Shown here piece after piece: positions 33,922-44,700 of a stretch of 64,000 bases of DNA. The notes beneath the pieces are model-generated. The model was not told where the DNA came from and ran no database searches. It saw only the letters and a program-made list of their open reading frames with translations. Within the stretch, counting starts at the first letter, position 1. Every line of letters begins with the position of its first letter. Both the position numbers and the translations under genes were made by a program. The stretch spans positions 2,425,001 through 2,489,000 of the forward strand of contig WPIO01000050.1 of the NCBI GenBank assembly GCA_009760855.2, written 5' to 3'. This DNA is from Cristatella mucedo. Its lineage: Eukaryota > Bryozoa > Phylactolaemata > Cristatellidae.

Positions 33922-34830
33922 GTAATGTAATGTAATGTATCTCCGTCAGTAACTCCACAAAGTCATAAAGACCATGTGGGTGTTACGCAGGAGAGTTTTG
34001 TATAGCGCACTCACAGCCTAAGCGGCTTTCGGTACGCATTCGGTAGCCAACAGACTTCGTCTCGCGCAACAAAGAGAAAGTAGGAAGCATAGCAGAGTCT
34101 GGAGAGCCGTTGAGGTAGTGAGTAGCATAGAAGTAGCAGTTCAGAACCGCTGAAAAAGATGTGCCATAGTCGGCAGTTGGAGAGTAGTTGTCGTTGAGTG
34201 AGAACTGTGGAAGCGAGTTCCACAGTCTAGGACCTGCAGAGCCTAAGCTTCTGTCACCAACTGTCTTTAAGCGGAGGAACGGGACAGCTAATTTATTGTT
34301 CACACAGGACCTGAGGGCGCGAACAGGCTGAAACTGATGCAGCAGTTCAGGTAGGTACGAAGCTAAGCCGTGGTGGGCCTTGTGGGTCAGCGTAAGAACT
34401 TTGCTCTGTATCCTTTGCTCAAACGGCAACCATTTTAGCTCTTTCAGCAAAGGAGACACGTGCTCAAACCGCTGGGACTTGAAGACCAGCCTTGCAGCCA
34501 TATTCAAAGTCGGCTGTAGTGGCATAATAGCTTTCTTTGGTAGCCCAGCCAAAAGAGAATTACAATAATCAAGCCGAGACAGAACTAAAGAGCTAGTTAA
34601 ATTTTTTACAAGCCACTGGGAGACAGCTTCTAATCTTGGACAGGGATCGGATGTGATGGCTAGCTGTTGAGGCAGTCTTCTGAATGAAGCTTTTGAAATT
34701 GAGGGAGCTGTCGAACACGACACCTAGATTACGAGCACGTGGTGAAGGTCGCACAATAGCATCACCTATTAGAGCAGCAAACTTGCTCACTGGCTTGCTT
34801 AATGAATTTAAGTGATGCAAGAAACAGTGG
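33922..34830 (-). mobile_element. LINE family B, best-preserved copy (B7)
   Basis: The minus-strand frame of 246 codons (33983-34723) gives the family B C-terminal region uninterrupted: S-S-L-V-L-S-R-L-D-Y-C-N-S-L-L, L-L-K-E-L-K-W-L-P-F-E-Q-R-I-Q and G-P-R-L-W-N-S-L-P-Q-F. A neighbouring frame (34593-34820) gives the part before it (N-L-G-V-V-F-D-S). The 3' tail is three repeats of ATTAC at 33922-33938. It is truncated at the 5' side, lacks the catalytic block and sits in intron 1 of gene copy 2. Confidence 0.9.
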
Positions 34831-34984
34831 TCTTAAATAAGGTTCGTGCTGGATATAGCATTCCAATAGAGCGTACCCGAAGCATTTGTAATTGTTAATT
34901 TAACCGACCTGTTCTGTAACATGCTCGATTGGAAACTGATCGAGATACAAGCCATTAATGAAATGTGGTAAACTATTTATGAAA

Positions 34985-35350
34985 TTTTCTTGGCCACTGC
35001 AGAAATTAGGGCTTACTTAGAAAGGGATATCACATCGAAACAGTGCTGGCATTTGTGATGCACCACCTTGACTCATGTAACATACTGTCTGCTGATCTAC
35101 TGGGCTGTAGAACTAGGTTTTATAGTAGTTGCAAAACTCTGCTGCTAGGCTTGTCTATCATGAGAATCCCAGATACCATCTGTCACCAGTTCGCACTGAC
35201 CTGCACTGGATCCAGGTCAAAAAGTGCATCAAATTCAACCACATGTTACTGATTTTTAGGTAGCTTAGTTTTCGGCTCCGGCCTACTGTTTAGATCTACT
35301 CACCCACTAGGCTAAGGGTCTTACGACCTGCATTTCAAAAGTCTAATAAT
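34985..35350 (+). mobile_element. LINE family A decayed fragment (A9)
   Basis: AATTAGGGCTTACTTAGAAAGGGATATCACATCGAAA, TTTGTGATGCACCACCTTGACTCATGTAAC and AGGTCAAAAAGTGCATCAAATTC follow family A order, with many changes. Confidence 0.65.
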
Positions 35351-35394
35351 GAGAAGGCTGGATCGGTATTAAGCAGAGGTAATGGTATTTTTCA

Positions 35395-36165
35395 AATTTG
35401 AAGCTGATTGGTTGTTTTAGCTACATAATGTTAATACAATTCCGATTTGTTTAGGCAGGGATGGACACATCTGAATAGGTTTATGCATTTGCGACATCCG
35501 GTTTGGACTTCGGGAACACACTGCTTGCCGGTGACCGGTATGCAACCACGGGATTGCAGATGGTTAAAGACTCTTCAGCTAGAGTTGATTGTCGTGAGCG
35601 TCTCAGTTGCAAAATCTAACAATTTCTCGCCAAACTGCATCGGGTAACAGTACAAGTCTAGTCAAGCAACGCAACGACTTCAAGGTTTCGTCACTCACTT
35701 TTAGGACAGTTTGTTATTTGGCTTCAGCTTATCTATCAGTTCTTCTCTGCTCACTGCGAGCTTTGTACTAACAGGTTTTAGCAATCGAACTGCTTCCATG
35801 TACCTTTTACAAACATGAAATCCTCTGGACACCGTGCTGATGCTCCCAAATCCTTGAACTGACTTCTGACTTGCAATGACACATCTCCTGACTTGACCAA
35901 AGTAACAAAAACTAAAACCGCATCTATTTATGACAGCCTTTAGTTGGTCCCTGTCACTCGTATTTTATCTGCTTATGTGTGCTGACACTGCACATGCCGC
36001 AACTAACCACACTTGCATGGTGAGCCATTAAATTTCACCCCTAAACATGTTGTTTATTGACCATGCTACCATAAATATTTGATCGTGCTTCCTTTTCTGC
36101 AAATTTAAAGTGCCTAGAAAGAGATTGAGTTCTCTAAGGGCTCTATTTCAAATGTACCACTAATC
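35395..36165 (+). mobile_element. LINE family A decayed copy (A10)
   Basis: It starts near TAGCTACATAATGTTAATACAATTCCG and includes GTCTAGTCAAGCAACGCAACGACTTCAAGG. The 3' UTR motifs GTGCTGACACTGCACATGCCGCAACTAACCACACTTGC and the hairpin remnant AAAGTGCCTAGAAAGAGATTGAGTTCTCTAAGGG close it. Frames are broken. Confidence 0.78.
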
Positions 36166-38038
36166 ATATTTTTCCAGTTTAATCTACTAATTCCTGTGTG
36201 TATAGGTCAAAATATTACAAATAAGCAATGTTTAAATAATCGGTCAATCATAAAACTTGGCATTAAAATTATTACAGGCTTATCTTTTGATATGCACATT
36301 TTCAATAAATTGAAACTGCTAGCTTGTGCTGAAGTTTGCACTTGTCCTGTGTCTGCTAAATGGAGAGGTTAAAAAAAGTTATGTGGTAAGGCTCTTCATG
36401 CAGCATCTTTACAGTGTCTTTAATGAGATTGAGTTCTCCAAGGGCTGTGTAGGAACATATTATCCTTGTTATTTTTAATTTACCTTAATTCTATACATTG
36501 CTGCGAAGCACAATCTGTAAATCAGATTCACTTAAAAACAGAGCCCCCGATGCAATGCCGAGCTTGACCAATACGGTGAACTTATCTAATCTCATTCCTC
36601 CTGACTTCCTGTATAATGAGGAGACTTCAAAGCTGCCCTAGGCTGTTAACTTCTTTTTAAGGCTTTACAGTGACACTTCTCAGAAGGCACAATGATCCTA
36701 CTTGCTTTAAACGTTGTCGCCGATTAGGGGATTTTTTTCTTCTGGCTTGCTTTACATGTTCACCTATGCCTAATTTAGTGAGCTTAACATACTCAAACTT
36801 GGTCTAGTAATCAGCGGTCATTAGCTGCCGCTTCAAGCAGCAGGTTTAGCAAGCCGCCCAAGCTTAATGCTTACTTGCTTTAACATTCTCAAACGGTGCA
36901 TGTCATCTTATGTCAATCGGTGGTCATTGCCCTAAAGTGAGTTGCTAAGCTCCTTGGTAGAGATTAAGTTTGCTTAAGTGCTGCTATACAAGTGACTTCA
37001 AAACTTATGCTGTGTGAACAAATCTTTTGGTAATATGCATCCATTTTTGTTGAGGAGTATGGAGTTACTGCACCCGGCAGCTGAAAGTTAAGACCTGTCG
37101 AACTAAAATAATGTGGCATAGCCTTAGACATTAGTTACTTTAGTAGTAGCGACAGATTCTCTCATTAAAGGTCAACCCAAGTGCTGTCATCAATACAGTC
37201 CGTGCAGCAATGACTAACCAGCTACAGGGGCATGCATATGCACTGCTCTCCCAAAGCTTCTAATCACCCTTCCCATTGATCTGAGTTCGGTTGTTGCGAA
37301 TGCCAGTATTTGAGTAAGTTATTAAGCTACACTACTTGTTACAGTGCAACAATCTGTTAGTATAATTTTGCAATACATTGCCGTTTGCTACATTTGGCTT
37401 TGTAGATAGGGGCATTCGTCTGCAAGCGTTTTAATCGCTCCCGTGTAAAGAGATAGGGAGGCGTGGTCATGTGACTATCGGTCCCCTCCTGAGTGCCATT
37501 TACCAGAACCCTTCTTTGGCAACTTTGGTCACCGGCGATGCCTCAGCCAATAATGAGCTGACGTAAATGATGTCTCCTTGACCTGTTGAGGCTAGTCTCT
37601 GTCATACAGACACACCGTACTCAAGTATAACTAGCTGATATTTGCACATCTTACAGAGGGTACAAGAGTGGTTTTCAATGGTTTCAACTACACGGAAATG
37701 GCCATTAAAGAGTAAAATCGCGAGGCCGAGGAAGATCTCAGAGGGCATATTTGAAAACATGGACTAGTATCACAGAAGCACTGCTGCGATCAGGCTGCCC
37801 TTCAGAAACCAGCTCTATTTAGTGAATATGCAAGAATAAATAATAAAAAAATAATCAATGAATGAGTAATTATATACATTTATAAATAAGTGGCTCATTT
37901 CTGTGGTATTCTTAGGATACAAAGCAGCTAAGAAATCGACATTTGAAGGTAGTCAGTTTCATGAGGAATCAAGTACCAAGCTACAGCTCTAAATAGCATG
38001 AATGTGTATCTGTGTCTGTGTCTGTTTCTATGTCTCTA

Positions 38039-38040
<2 letters not shown>
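36166..38040. other. Unassigned intron 1 DNA with LINE A tail scraps
   Basis: Worn family A hairpins are visible at about 36395-36450 (CAGCATCTTTACAGTGTCTTTAATGAGATTGAGTTCTCCAAGG) and about 36945-36995. Otherwise nothing is recognised, including no finger exon. Confidence 0.4.
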
Positions 38041-38086
<46 letters not shown>

Positions 38087-38100
38087 ATAGGGTGTGTGTG
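38041..38100. repeat. (TG)n microsatellite
   Basis: TG repeats with a few T and A interruptions, just upstream of the finger exons of copy 2. Confidence 0.93.
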
Positions 38101-38202
38101 CATGCATGCACTATTTAAATGCACAACCGTGCAGCTATGGCTACACTGTTGATCAGGCGGCCGTCGATTAGCAGGCCAAGGCAGCAATGTCTTTTCCGGC
38201 AG

Positions 38203-38286
38203 GCACGAAGTCTCACACTTGAGACCAGTGCGAGCAGACTTTTAACCAACCCTGGACCTTGAAGTGTCGCTCACTTAGTCACACAA
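38203..38286 (+). pseudogene. Dead finger exon upstream of Za3
   Basis: It aligns with Za3 and keeps an acceptor (CTTTTCCGGCAG) and donor-like end. The codon for the first zinc Cys is TGA (38220-38222), and the first zinc His codon is CGC (Arg). It would truncate the protein if spliced in, so it is probably skipped. It shows that the ancestral gene had at least three fingers. Confidence 0.6.
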
Positions 38287-38452
38287 GTGTGCCAAGCTTA
38301 AGTATGTCTGGCTTTCCGGCAGTCTGGCTGTCTGTCCGTCATGCTGTTTCCGACTATGTGCGTTTTTCTGTGCCTGTGCGCACGTGTGCCTGTGTGTGTG
38401 TGTTTCGATGCATAGGCAGCTTGGTTAACGTGCCTTCTTTCAATGCGAGCAG

Positions 38453-38539
38453 GCAGGAAAAAATCATATGCTTGCCACCAATGTGAGAAGACGTTTGGCG
38501 AACGATGGCACTTGAGTCGTCACGTCCTGAGTCACACAG
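38453..38539 (+). CDS. Finger exon Za3: intact C2H2 zinc finger, copy 2
   Basis: The acceptor AATGCGAGCAG and donor GTGAGC flank an 87-nt exon, phase 1 at both ends. The protein is C-H-Q-C-x12-H-V-L-S-H, a full C-x2-C-x12-H-x3-H finger with the conserved Phe (K-T-F) and Leu (H-L-S-R-H) core. It ends His-Thr-Gly, the first part of the usual inter-finger linker. The linker is completed by the next exon. It would bind DNA in the nucleus as a two-finger array with Zb3. Confidence 0.8.
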
Positions 38540-38667
38540 GTGAGCAAAGCTTTTTGGCACAATTATAATGCTATTGATTTTGTTAAGTTAGTCTCGTCGT
38601 GTTTCAATGCATCCAAAGTACTAACAAGAAATAGTACTTCTAAAGTACTCCGTCTTCCTTTGAGCAG

Positions 38668-38772
38668 GCGACAAGCCGCATGCCTGTCGGCATTGTGGCT
38701 GCAGCTTCACCCGACTCGACAACCTGCAGCGCCACCTGCGCCGTTCCCGCTGCAAGATGTCTGGCACCAGTG
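38668..38772 (+). CDS. Finger exon Zb3: variant C-x2-C-x12-H-x5-C finger, copy 2
   Basis: The acceptor TTCCTTTGAGCAG and donor GTCAGT flank a 105-nt exon, phase 1 at both ends. Joined to Za3 it reads Thr-Gly-Asp-Lys-Pro-His, a near-perfect TGEKP linker, which strongly supports the splice. The finger is C-R-H-C-x12-H-L-R-R-S-R-C: the last ligand is Cys after five residues instead of His after three to five. The exon ends Lys-Met-Ser-Gly-Thr-Ser-Gly and continues in phase with exon C2 at 41253. Confidence 0.78.
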
Positions 38773-39049
38773 GTCAGTGCAGGTCATCCTTAAGCTGTGC
38801 AGCCTGGTTTAGCTTTGGATGTTGCCAATTAGCCAATGCAGACATGTTTTGTTGTAGTTGCATATGATGAGGAGCCCAAGACGACTCTTGCAGCCACACA
38901 TAGTCAACAACCAAGTGGTGTCGAAGGTGAGCCGAGTGCTCCTATCAGATGTAGAAATGCTTGCTGAATCATCCAAGTTTCTGAGTTACTCACAGATTCT
39001 GTTTTAATCGCTGTTTGATCTTTACATCTGCATACCTTTCTGTATCTTT
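38773..39049. other. Intron after Zb3
   Basis: It is homologous to the introns at 29081 and 30033 (for example GTGGTGTCGAAGGTGAGCCGAG). No gene. Confidence 0.55.
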
Positions 39050-39300
39050 ATGCATGCCTGTTTGTGTGCCTATGTGCCTGTGTGTGTGTGTGTGTGTATG
39101 TTTGTGCGTCTGTATGCATGCCTAGTGTGTGTGGGGGTGTGTCTGAGTCATTTAGGCATCTCTCTGCCTCTGTATTCGTGGCACACACACACACACACAC
39201 ACGCACACACGCACATACTCAAAAATTCGTCAGTGTATGCTTGCGTGTATCTGTGTCGTGTCTGCATGTCTGTTTCTGTCTGCCTTTGTGTCGGTATATT
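39050..39300. repeat. TG-rich and (CA)n tract
   Basis: TG-rich DNA from 39055 to 39150, then (CA)n at about 39182-39213, then TG-rich DNA again. The plus-strand frames here are artefacts. Confidence 0.85.
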
Positions 39301-39316
39301 AGTGTAGGTTAGTGTT

Positions 39317-40428
39317 AGTAATAATAATATAATAATAATATTGCACTTGATAAAGCGCCCTCAGAGAACTCAATCTCTTTCTAGGCGCTTTACATTTGCT
39401 GCAAAGTGATACGCAATAGAATAGTAAGTAAAATCATGCTTGAAAAACAAACAAAATGAATAACATGGTTAGGGGTTACATGCACTGGGTCAGCATGCAA
39501 GTGTGGTTAGTGGCAGCATGAACAGTGTCAGCACGCATAAGCACATCGAGGACGAATCACAAGGACCCACTAAATGCTGTCCTAAATAGGTATGTTTTTA
39601 AGTTTCTTTTAAATGTGGTCAGGTCAGGGGATGTTCTGATGCAGGTCGGGAGGGAGTTCCAGGCTGTGGGAGCATACGAGCTAAATGCACGGTCTCCAAA
39701 GGATTTAAGGTTTGTACGAGGTATTTCTAGACTGTTGGATTCCGAACAGCGAGTGGTACGATGCTTTGCCTGATGGGGTAGTATATCTCTGAAAGATAGG
39801 CTGGAGCCATAGAATGAAGAGACCTAAAAGTGAGCGACAAAACCTTGAAGTCAATCTGTTGCTTGACTGGTAACCAGTGCAGGTCGGCGAGAAGTGGAGT
39901 AATGTGGCAACTGCGACGCTCACGACAGACAAGCCTAGCTGCAGAGTTTTGCACCAGCTGCAATCGCCTGATCGCACATGCTGGTAGGCCAGTAAGCAGT
40001 GAGTTGCAGAAGTCGAGACGAGATGTCACGAATGCATGGACCAACTTGGACGTGGTATCCTTATCTAAACAAGCCCGAATTTTAGCAATGTTATGAAGCT
40101 GAAAATAGGCTGATTTGACTGTGGAGCTGATGTGGTCGTCTAACGAGAGGTCGCTTTGGAATATGACACCTAGATTTTGAGCTGATGCAACTGGAGATAT
40201 GCTGGCAGAGCCAATTTTGAAAGTCAGCCTTTCCAATTTCTGAATAACACTAGGTTTGCCCATAACTAGTAAGTTAGTTTTATCATCGTTTAGTTTTAGA
40301 AAATTTGCTGCCATCCATGATCGGATGTCATCAATGCATGCAGCAAGTGAGTTGAGAGAATTTGAGGTGCTCGAAGGCTGCGAGGGATCAAAGCAAAGGT
40401 ACAACTGAGTGTCATCCGCATAGAAGTG
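39317..40428 (-). mobile_element. LINE family A truncated copy, well preserved (A12)
   Basis: The minus-strand frame of 225 codons (39727-40404) runs from just after the YADD motif (F-D-P-S-Q-P-S-S-T-S-N-S-L) through D-D-I-R-S-W-M, N-L-G-V-I-F-Q-S-D-L-S-L-D-D-H, S-R-L-D-F-C-N-S-L-L and L-H-W-L-P-V-K-Q. The 3' UTR, hairpin (39352-39391) and (ATT)n tail (39317-39341) are at the low-coordinate end. It was inserted into TG-rich DNA in the intron between Zb3 and C2. It lacks the N-terminal part, so it is not mobile by itself. Confidence 0.92.
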
Positions 40429-40860
40429 AAAGTATGTGCATGCCTCTGTGTGTGTGTGTGTGTATGTGTGTGTGTGTGTGCTTGTTTGTCTCCGTCATGC
40501 CTGTGTGTATGTCTGTGTTGTGTTTTTGTGTCTCTGACTCTCTGTCTGCATATCGCGAGTTTGTGCCTGAGCCTGTTTGTCTGCCTGCCGTGCCTGTGTT
40601 TTCTCATCGATTTTGAGTATGTTTTTTCGGTCTGTTTGTGTGCTGCGTGTGTGCATGCATGAATGAGTGTATATGAGTGCATTTCTGTATGGTTTTGAGT
40701 TGGATTATTTGTTTTCCTGTGCATGTACGCTTGTTTGAGTTAGTGTGTGTGTCTGTCTCTATGCCTGTGTTAGTGCCAGTGTGTGCATGTGTGTGAGAAT
40801 GTGTGTTCGCGTGTGTATGTGTACATGTCTGTCTCTGTCTGTTTACATGTGATTCTCAGT
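40429..40860. repeat. TG-rich low-complexity DNA
   Basis: TG and CTGT repeats of lower purity follow the LINE, continuing the tract of 39050-39300. The frames here, including the 142-codon minus frame, are artefacts. Confidence 0.75.
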
Positions 40861-41252
40861 GACTCTGCCTCTGACTAGGGGTGTCTCTAGATGTGTTATG
40901 TATGCAGTAGGTATGCATAAGTGATACAATGCTTTGGTGCCGTAGTTTTTGAAGAATGTTCAGGCAAAAGCTTGTGTAGATTTGCCTGAGATATTAATTA
41001 GACCTTCGGTTTGCAGCTTGGCAATTGGTTTCTCCTAGACAGCGTTGCAATGCACCGTATAGAGATTTACTTCTCTCAGGGCACATGCGAGCAATCTATT
41101 CTCTTGCATGTCAAGATATAGCTTCGGCTATTTTTCATGGATTTTTCTCCCCAAAACCGCTTGTGCAGTTCATTAAATGACTGACCAATGCTACAGGTCG
41201 AATACAGCGTGGCGCTTGACTTAAAGGATCGTTTGAATTTTGAATGTCTTAG
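40861..41252. other. Intron DNA before exon C2
   Basis: A worn family A hairpin is seen near 41035-41085. The acceptor before C2 (TTTGAATGTCTTAG) is less T-rich than in copy 1. The open frame from 41188 crosses it and is not coding before 41253. Confidence 0.45.
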
Positions 41253-41388
41253 GCACAGGCATTTTCCAAAGTGGTGCGGTCACGTATCACTCCGAAAGAC
41301 AGAATGCACTTTACAACGCTGCGACAATGCTACAACAGAAGTCTGGGGCGCCGGCTCAGGACAGATCCCAGCCGATTGAGGATATTGA
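41253..41388 (+). CDS. Exon C2: internal exon of zinc-finger gene copy 2
   Basis: It is 136 nt, entry phase 1 (matching the exit of Zb3) and exit phase 2 at a GTGAGTG donor. It aligns with C1 without gaps. The product contains G-T-G-I-F-Q-S-G, then Gln/Asn/Ala-rich T-M-L-Q-Q, and closes S-Q-P-I-E-D-I-E. No known domain; probably a flexible linker between fingers and the D module. Confidence 0.7.
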
Positions 41389-42059
41389 GTGAGTGTCCAA
41401 TGTCGAATTGCTGTTTTTGCTTTGATCGATGTTCGTGTTCACTAGTGAATTCTGCTCGACTCCCTGTTTGATCTTTACATCTGTGTATCGGTGTTGTGTC
41501 TGTGTGCCTGTGCGTTGATGCGTGTTGGTGTTGTGTCTGCATGTCTCAGTCTTTGTATCAGTGACCTACAATGCTGAATTGTGGTGGTGGCTGCTCGGCC
41601 AGCTTCGGCGATGGTGGCGATACAGTCTTCATGTCAGAACCATGGCTCTCCCGACCTGTCTTCTTAGCCTTACCTAAGCCCTGGGGCTTACAAGCATCTT
41701 CAATTGCAAGCTTCTTGAACTGAACCTAGGCTCTCCATGCCCCGACCAATTGTAAAACAGAGTTGTTAGTCGCTGGCCTTAATTTGAGCTGAATTGTCCC
41801 TCTGTGGTCACTCGGCGGACCTAGCGATCGCATCACGATCTGAGGTGGGCAGGCAGCAAAGCTAGGTGAGTGTGCAGGCCAAAGTTAAGTTGCTCCTTTA
41901 ATGGTGGCTGACCTGCAGTTCCATTTCCCATACTGCTCGTCCAATTCGGAAAATGTACATCCGGCTGCAAACACATTCACAAAGCCGAGCCAAGAGGGCA
42001 TGAGTAGCCTGACTGAGTCAAAACTGCAATCAGAGAAGGAAGCAACGAGGCCCATAGGA
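41389..42059. other. Intron DNA after C2
   Basis: At 41459-41560 a short segment (CCCTGTTTGATCTTTACATCTGTGTATCGG, then TG-rich) repeats sequence found after the finger exons (39021). From 41825 it aligns with 6765. No gene; the frame 41901-42101 is not kept in copy 1. Confidence 0.45.
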
Positions 42060-42960
42060 GCTCAGGGCCGCATGGAAATGATGTGCCTCAGTAGGCAGTA
42101 GTACAGTATATGTCGTTACTTAACCCTTTTATGGAAGTGAGTTTCAATGTCTAGGACGTGCATAGCCAAAGCTTTTGTCGCTAATGGTCTTGAAGCAGAG
42201 TAATGGACAGCTAATTAGGTTTTCTTAGATGTTATAAGGGCACAAGGAGGCTGAAACCATGTGTAGCAGTAAGCTAGGTATGCAGAGGCTAGCCGTGGCT
42301 TGCTTTGCGAGCCAGCAATGTAAATATACTCCATATTTATTGGTAAATCGAGAACCAATGAAGTGCCTTTAGTAAAAAAATAGTACGGCTGACTCGCTTG
42401 GATTTTGTTGACTAGCTGAACACAAATAGCTAGCTGCCTTGCCTTCACAGTTTACACAGCTACAGAAGAGCCTTAATTTTTTACAAACAGCATCAGTTAG
42501 GGCCCTCGATACCGCTTGAGCTTGGCAGCTAAGGCTCGCCCACTGCAGAATTCGAATCCACGACCCAATTCGTGGATAGCCAGCACCTCGTTTAATGGGC
42601 TACGACCTAGGGACCGAGCAAATATTCAGCACCGACTTCAGTGGTCTACCTAATGGCAGCCTTTTAGTACCCGGCCAAAAGATAATCCCAATAGTTCAAC
42701 CGAGAAAAAACCAGGAAGCCGGTAAACTGTTTTGAAAGCAACCATTTTAGACAGTTCCGAATGCGAGATTGGGATCTGAAGTGATCTCTATTTATGCAGT
42801 TTGTTCTCCTAATGAAACACAGGCAGTTGCTAAATATGACACCTGCATTTTTAAGTGACAATAACGATCGCACAACAGCATCACGTTTTTGATTAGCCAA
42901 TTTTGATAGGCAAGACACACGTGAGCGGTGACAAAAAGGAATCTGTTTTAAATAAAAATT
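42060..42960 (-). mobile_element. LINE family B old fragment (B8), partner of B1
   Basis: It carries the same decayed family B sequence, same orientation and same tRNA-like insertion as 6832-7650 (for example GATTGGGATCTGAAGTGAT at both). It is not coding. Confidence 0.65.
42480..42650 (-). mobile_element. tRNA-derived SINE fragment inside LINE B8
   Basis: On the minus strand GTAGCCCATTAAACGAGG (A-box-like) and GGATTCGAATTC (B-box-like) precede GCAGTGGGCGAGCC and a longer body than in copy 1. It matches 7290-7425. Confidence 0.5.
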
Positions 42961-43984
42961 GGTTTTATCTTCGATTATGTTAAAGTATTTTCAATTATTA
43001 AGGATGAGGTAACCAATAGGAAGCCTTTTCAGCCACTGTGGCTTATTTCTACTGTTTGAACTACAAATACAGCTATATATGTTCAGCATAGAAGTTATAG
43101 CCAACCCAATAGGCCATACTCAATTTCATCCGAGAGTAACAGTAGAACTGGAGAACAGCACAGGAACAAGAACTTGCCCTATTCTCATTCTAGTATTTAG
43201 AATGAGACTTGAACAGCTCACGACACTGATTGAACGCTATCGAACCAGTACGATTTGAGTCCGGCTATTCCTTCGTCGGCAAGTATGATCGATGCTCTTA
43301 GTTGTTCAATGAGGTTTCAGTGAAAAGTATTTTTAAGACAGCTGATATAATGACCAGGGTTTGGGCAATCCCCTTCCCGTCATCGTCGCTACTAGAGACG
43401 TCCTAGATTTACAAAAGTTGACTTTTTTCATTAGATTAGTATCACTGGAGTCCCGATCAAAATGCATCAGAAAATCCATTCGTTTGGATACCAGCCACAT
43501 TCATATAAAGTTATCGTTACTAATCCAAAAAACCTCTATGATTGGACAGTTCAGCCAATGAGTATGATGTCTAGCAACTCCAAGAAAACTTACAGGAACT
43601 GACCCGGTGGCAACCACGTTTTAAAAATGTAATTATGCGAAATTGAGTTAACTTTTAACAGAAATTAATATTTAAAGGAAAAGGGAGCCTTAAAGGCCTT
43701 TGTTTTGGCATGGAACCTTAATGTTGAAGAAGAGGGCAGTTGAGTAATGATTAACTTTGTTACTGTTGAATTTAGTATTACAGTCTCTCTTACTAGTGGG
43801 TTCTTATGGTATTTATATTCCCATAGCGTTCCTGACTCAATCCTCAATCAGTTAAACTTGGGGAAATCCTTATAGTGTGAATGAAGTCATTTCTGCTAAA
43901 TGTCAAGAAATAGAAGGCACGCGGTACATCGTGTATTTGATGCTTAATCTTTGTCTTTAATCTAGAACTTTCTTTGGCATAATA
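42961..43984. other. Intron DNA conserved with 7.7-9.16 kb
   Basis: The blocks named for copy 1 appear here in the same order without the LINE A1 insertion. No gene. Confidence 0.5.
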
Positions 43985-44700
43985 CCAATGCAATGCAAAG
44001 TATCTCCGATTTTTACCCCAAAAACCCTCAAAGACTATGTGGATTCTATGAGGAGAGCTTTGTATTACAAACCGAAAGACTATGGGGCTTTTAGTGCTCA
44101 TTCGGAAGCCAACAGACTTTATCTTAAATAAAGTGAAAATTAAGAAGTACAGCTGAGTATGGAGAGCGGTAGAGTTTTGTATTATAATAATGCTAAATAT
44201 AGTAGGTTTTGATTATAATAATGGTTACAGCTCAGACCGGCTGGAAGGTATGTACCACAGGTGGAAGCAGCACAGTAGACGTCGTGGAGTAAGAACTGCG
44301 GAAGTGAGCTCCACAGTCTCGGATATGAAGAACAAACGTTTTCGTGGCCAACGGTCTGTAAGCCTAGGAATAGAACAGCTAAAATAATATCCACAGAACC
44401 CGAGGTGACGTCGCAGCCAAAATTGGTACAGCAGGTCAGCTAGGCACTAAGGAAGAGCACAGACTTGGCGGCTTTTGGGGTCAGCAGAATAACTTTGCTT
44501 TATATCTATTTATCAACTAGCATCTATAAAGGTCTTTCAGCAAAAGAGACAAGTGGCCAAAATCACGGGATTAATAACATATCATTGGAGCTACATTCAC
44601 CCCTAGCTAAAGCAATGCAGTAGCCTTTTTTGTAGCCTAACTTAGAGGGACTAACAGTAATCGAGTCTGGCCAGAATCTGGAAACTGGTCAAAGTAAATG
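43985..44700 (-). mobile_element. LINE family B 3' fragment (B9), partner of B2
   Basis: GTAAGAACTGCGGAAGTGAGCTCCACAGTCTCGG matches GTAAGAATTGCGGAAGTGAGTTCCGTAGTTTAGG at 9425. The 3' end (AAAGTATCTCCGA) is at about 43998. Short frames only. Confidence 0.7.

Noticed and set aside
33290-33925. Single-exon 211-residue protein
   Set aside because: A strong GTAAGT donor at 33696 and the matching border in the twin at 1601 favour a spliced exon; the tail after it has no similarity to the twin frame.
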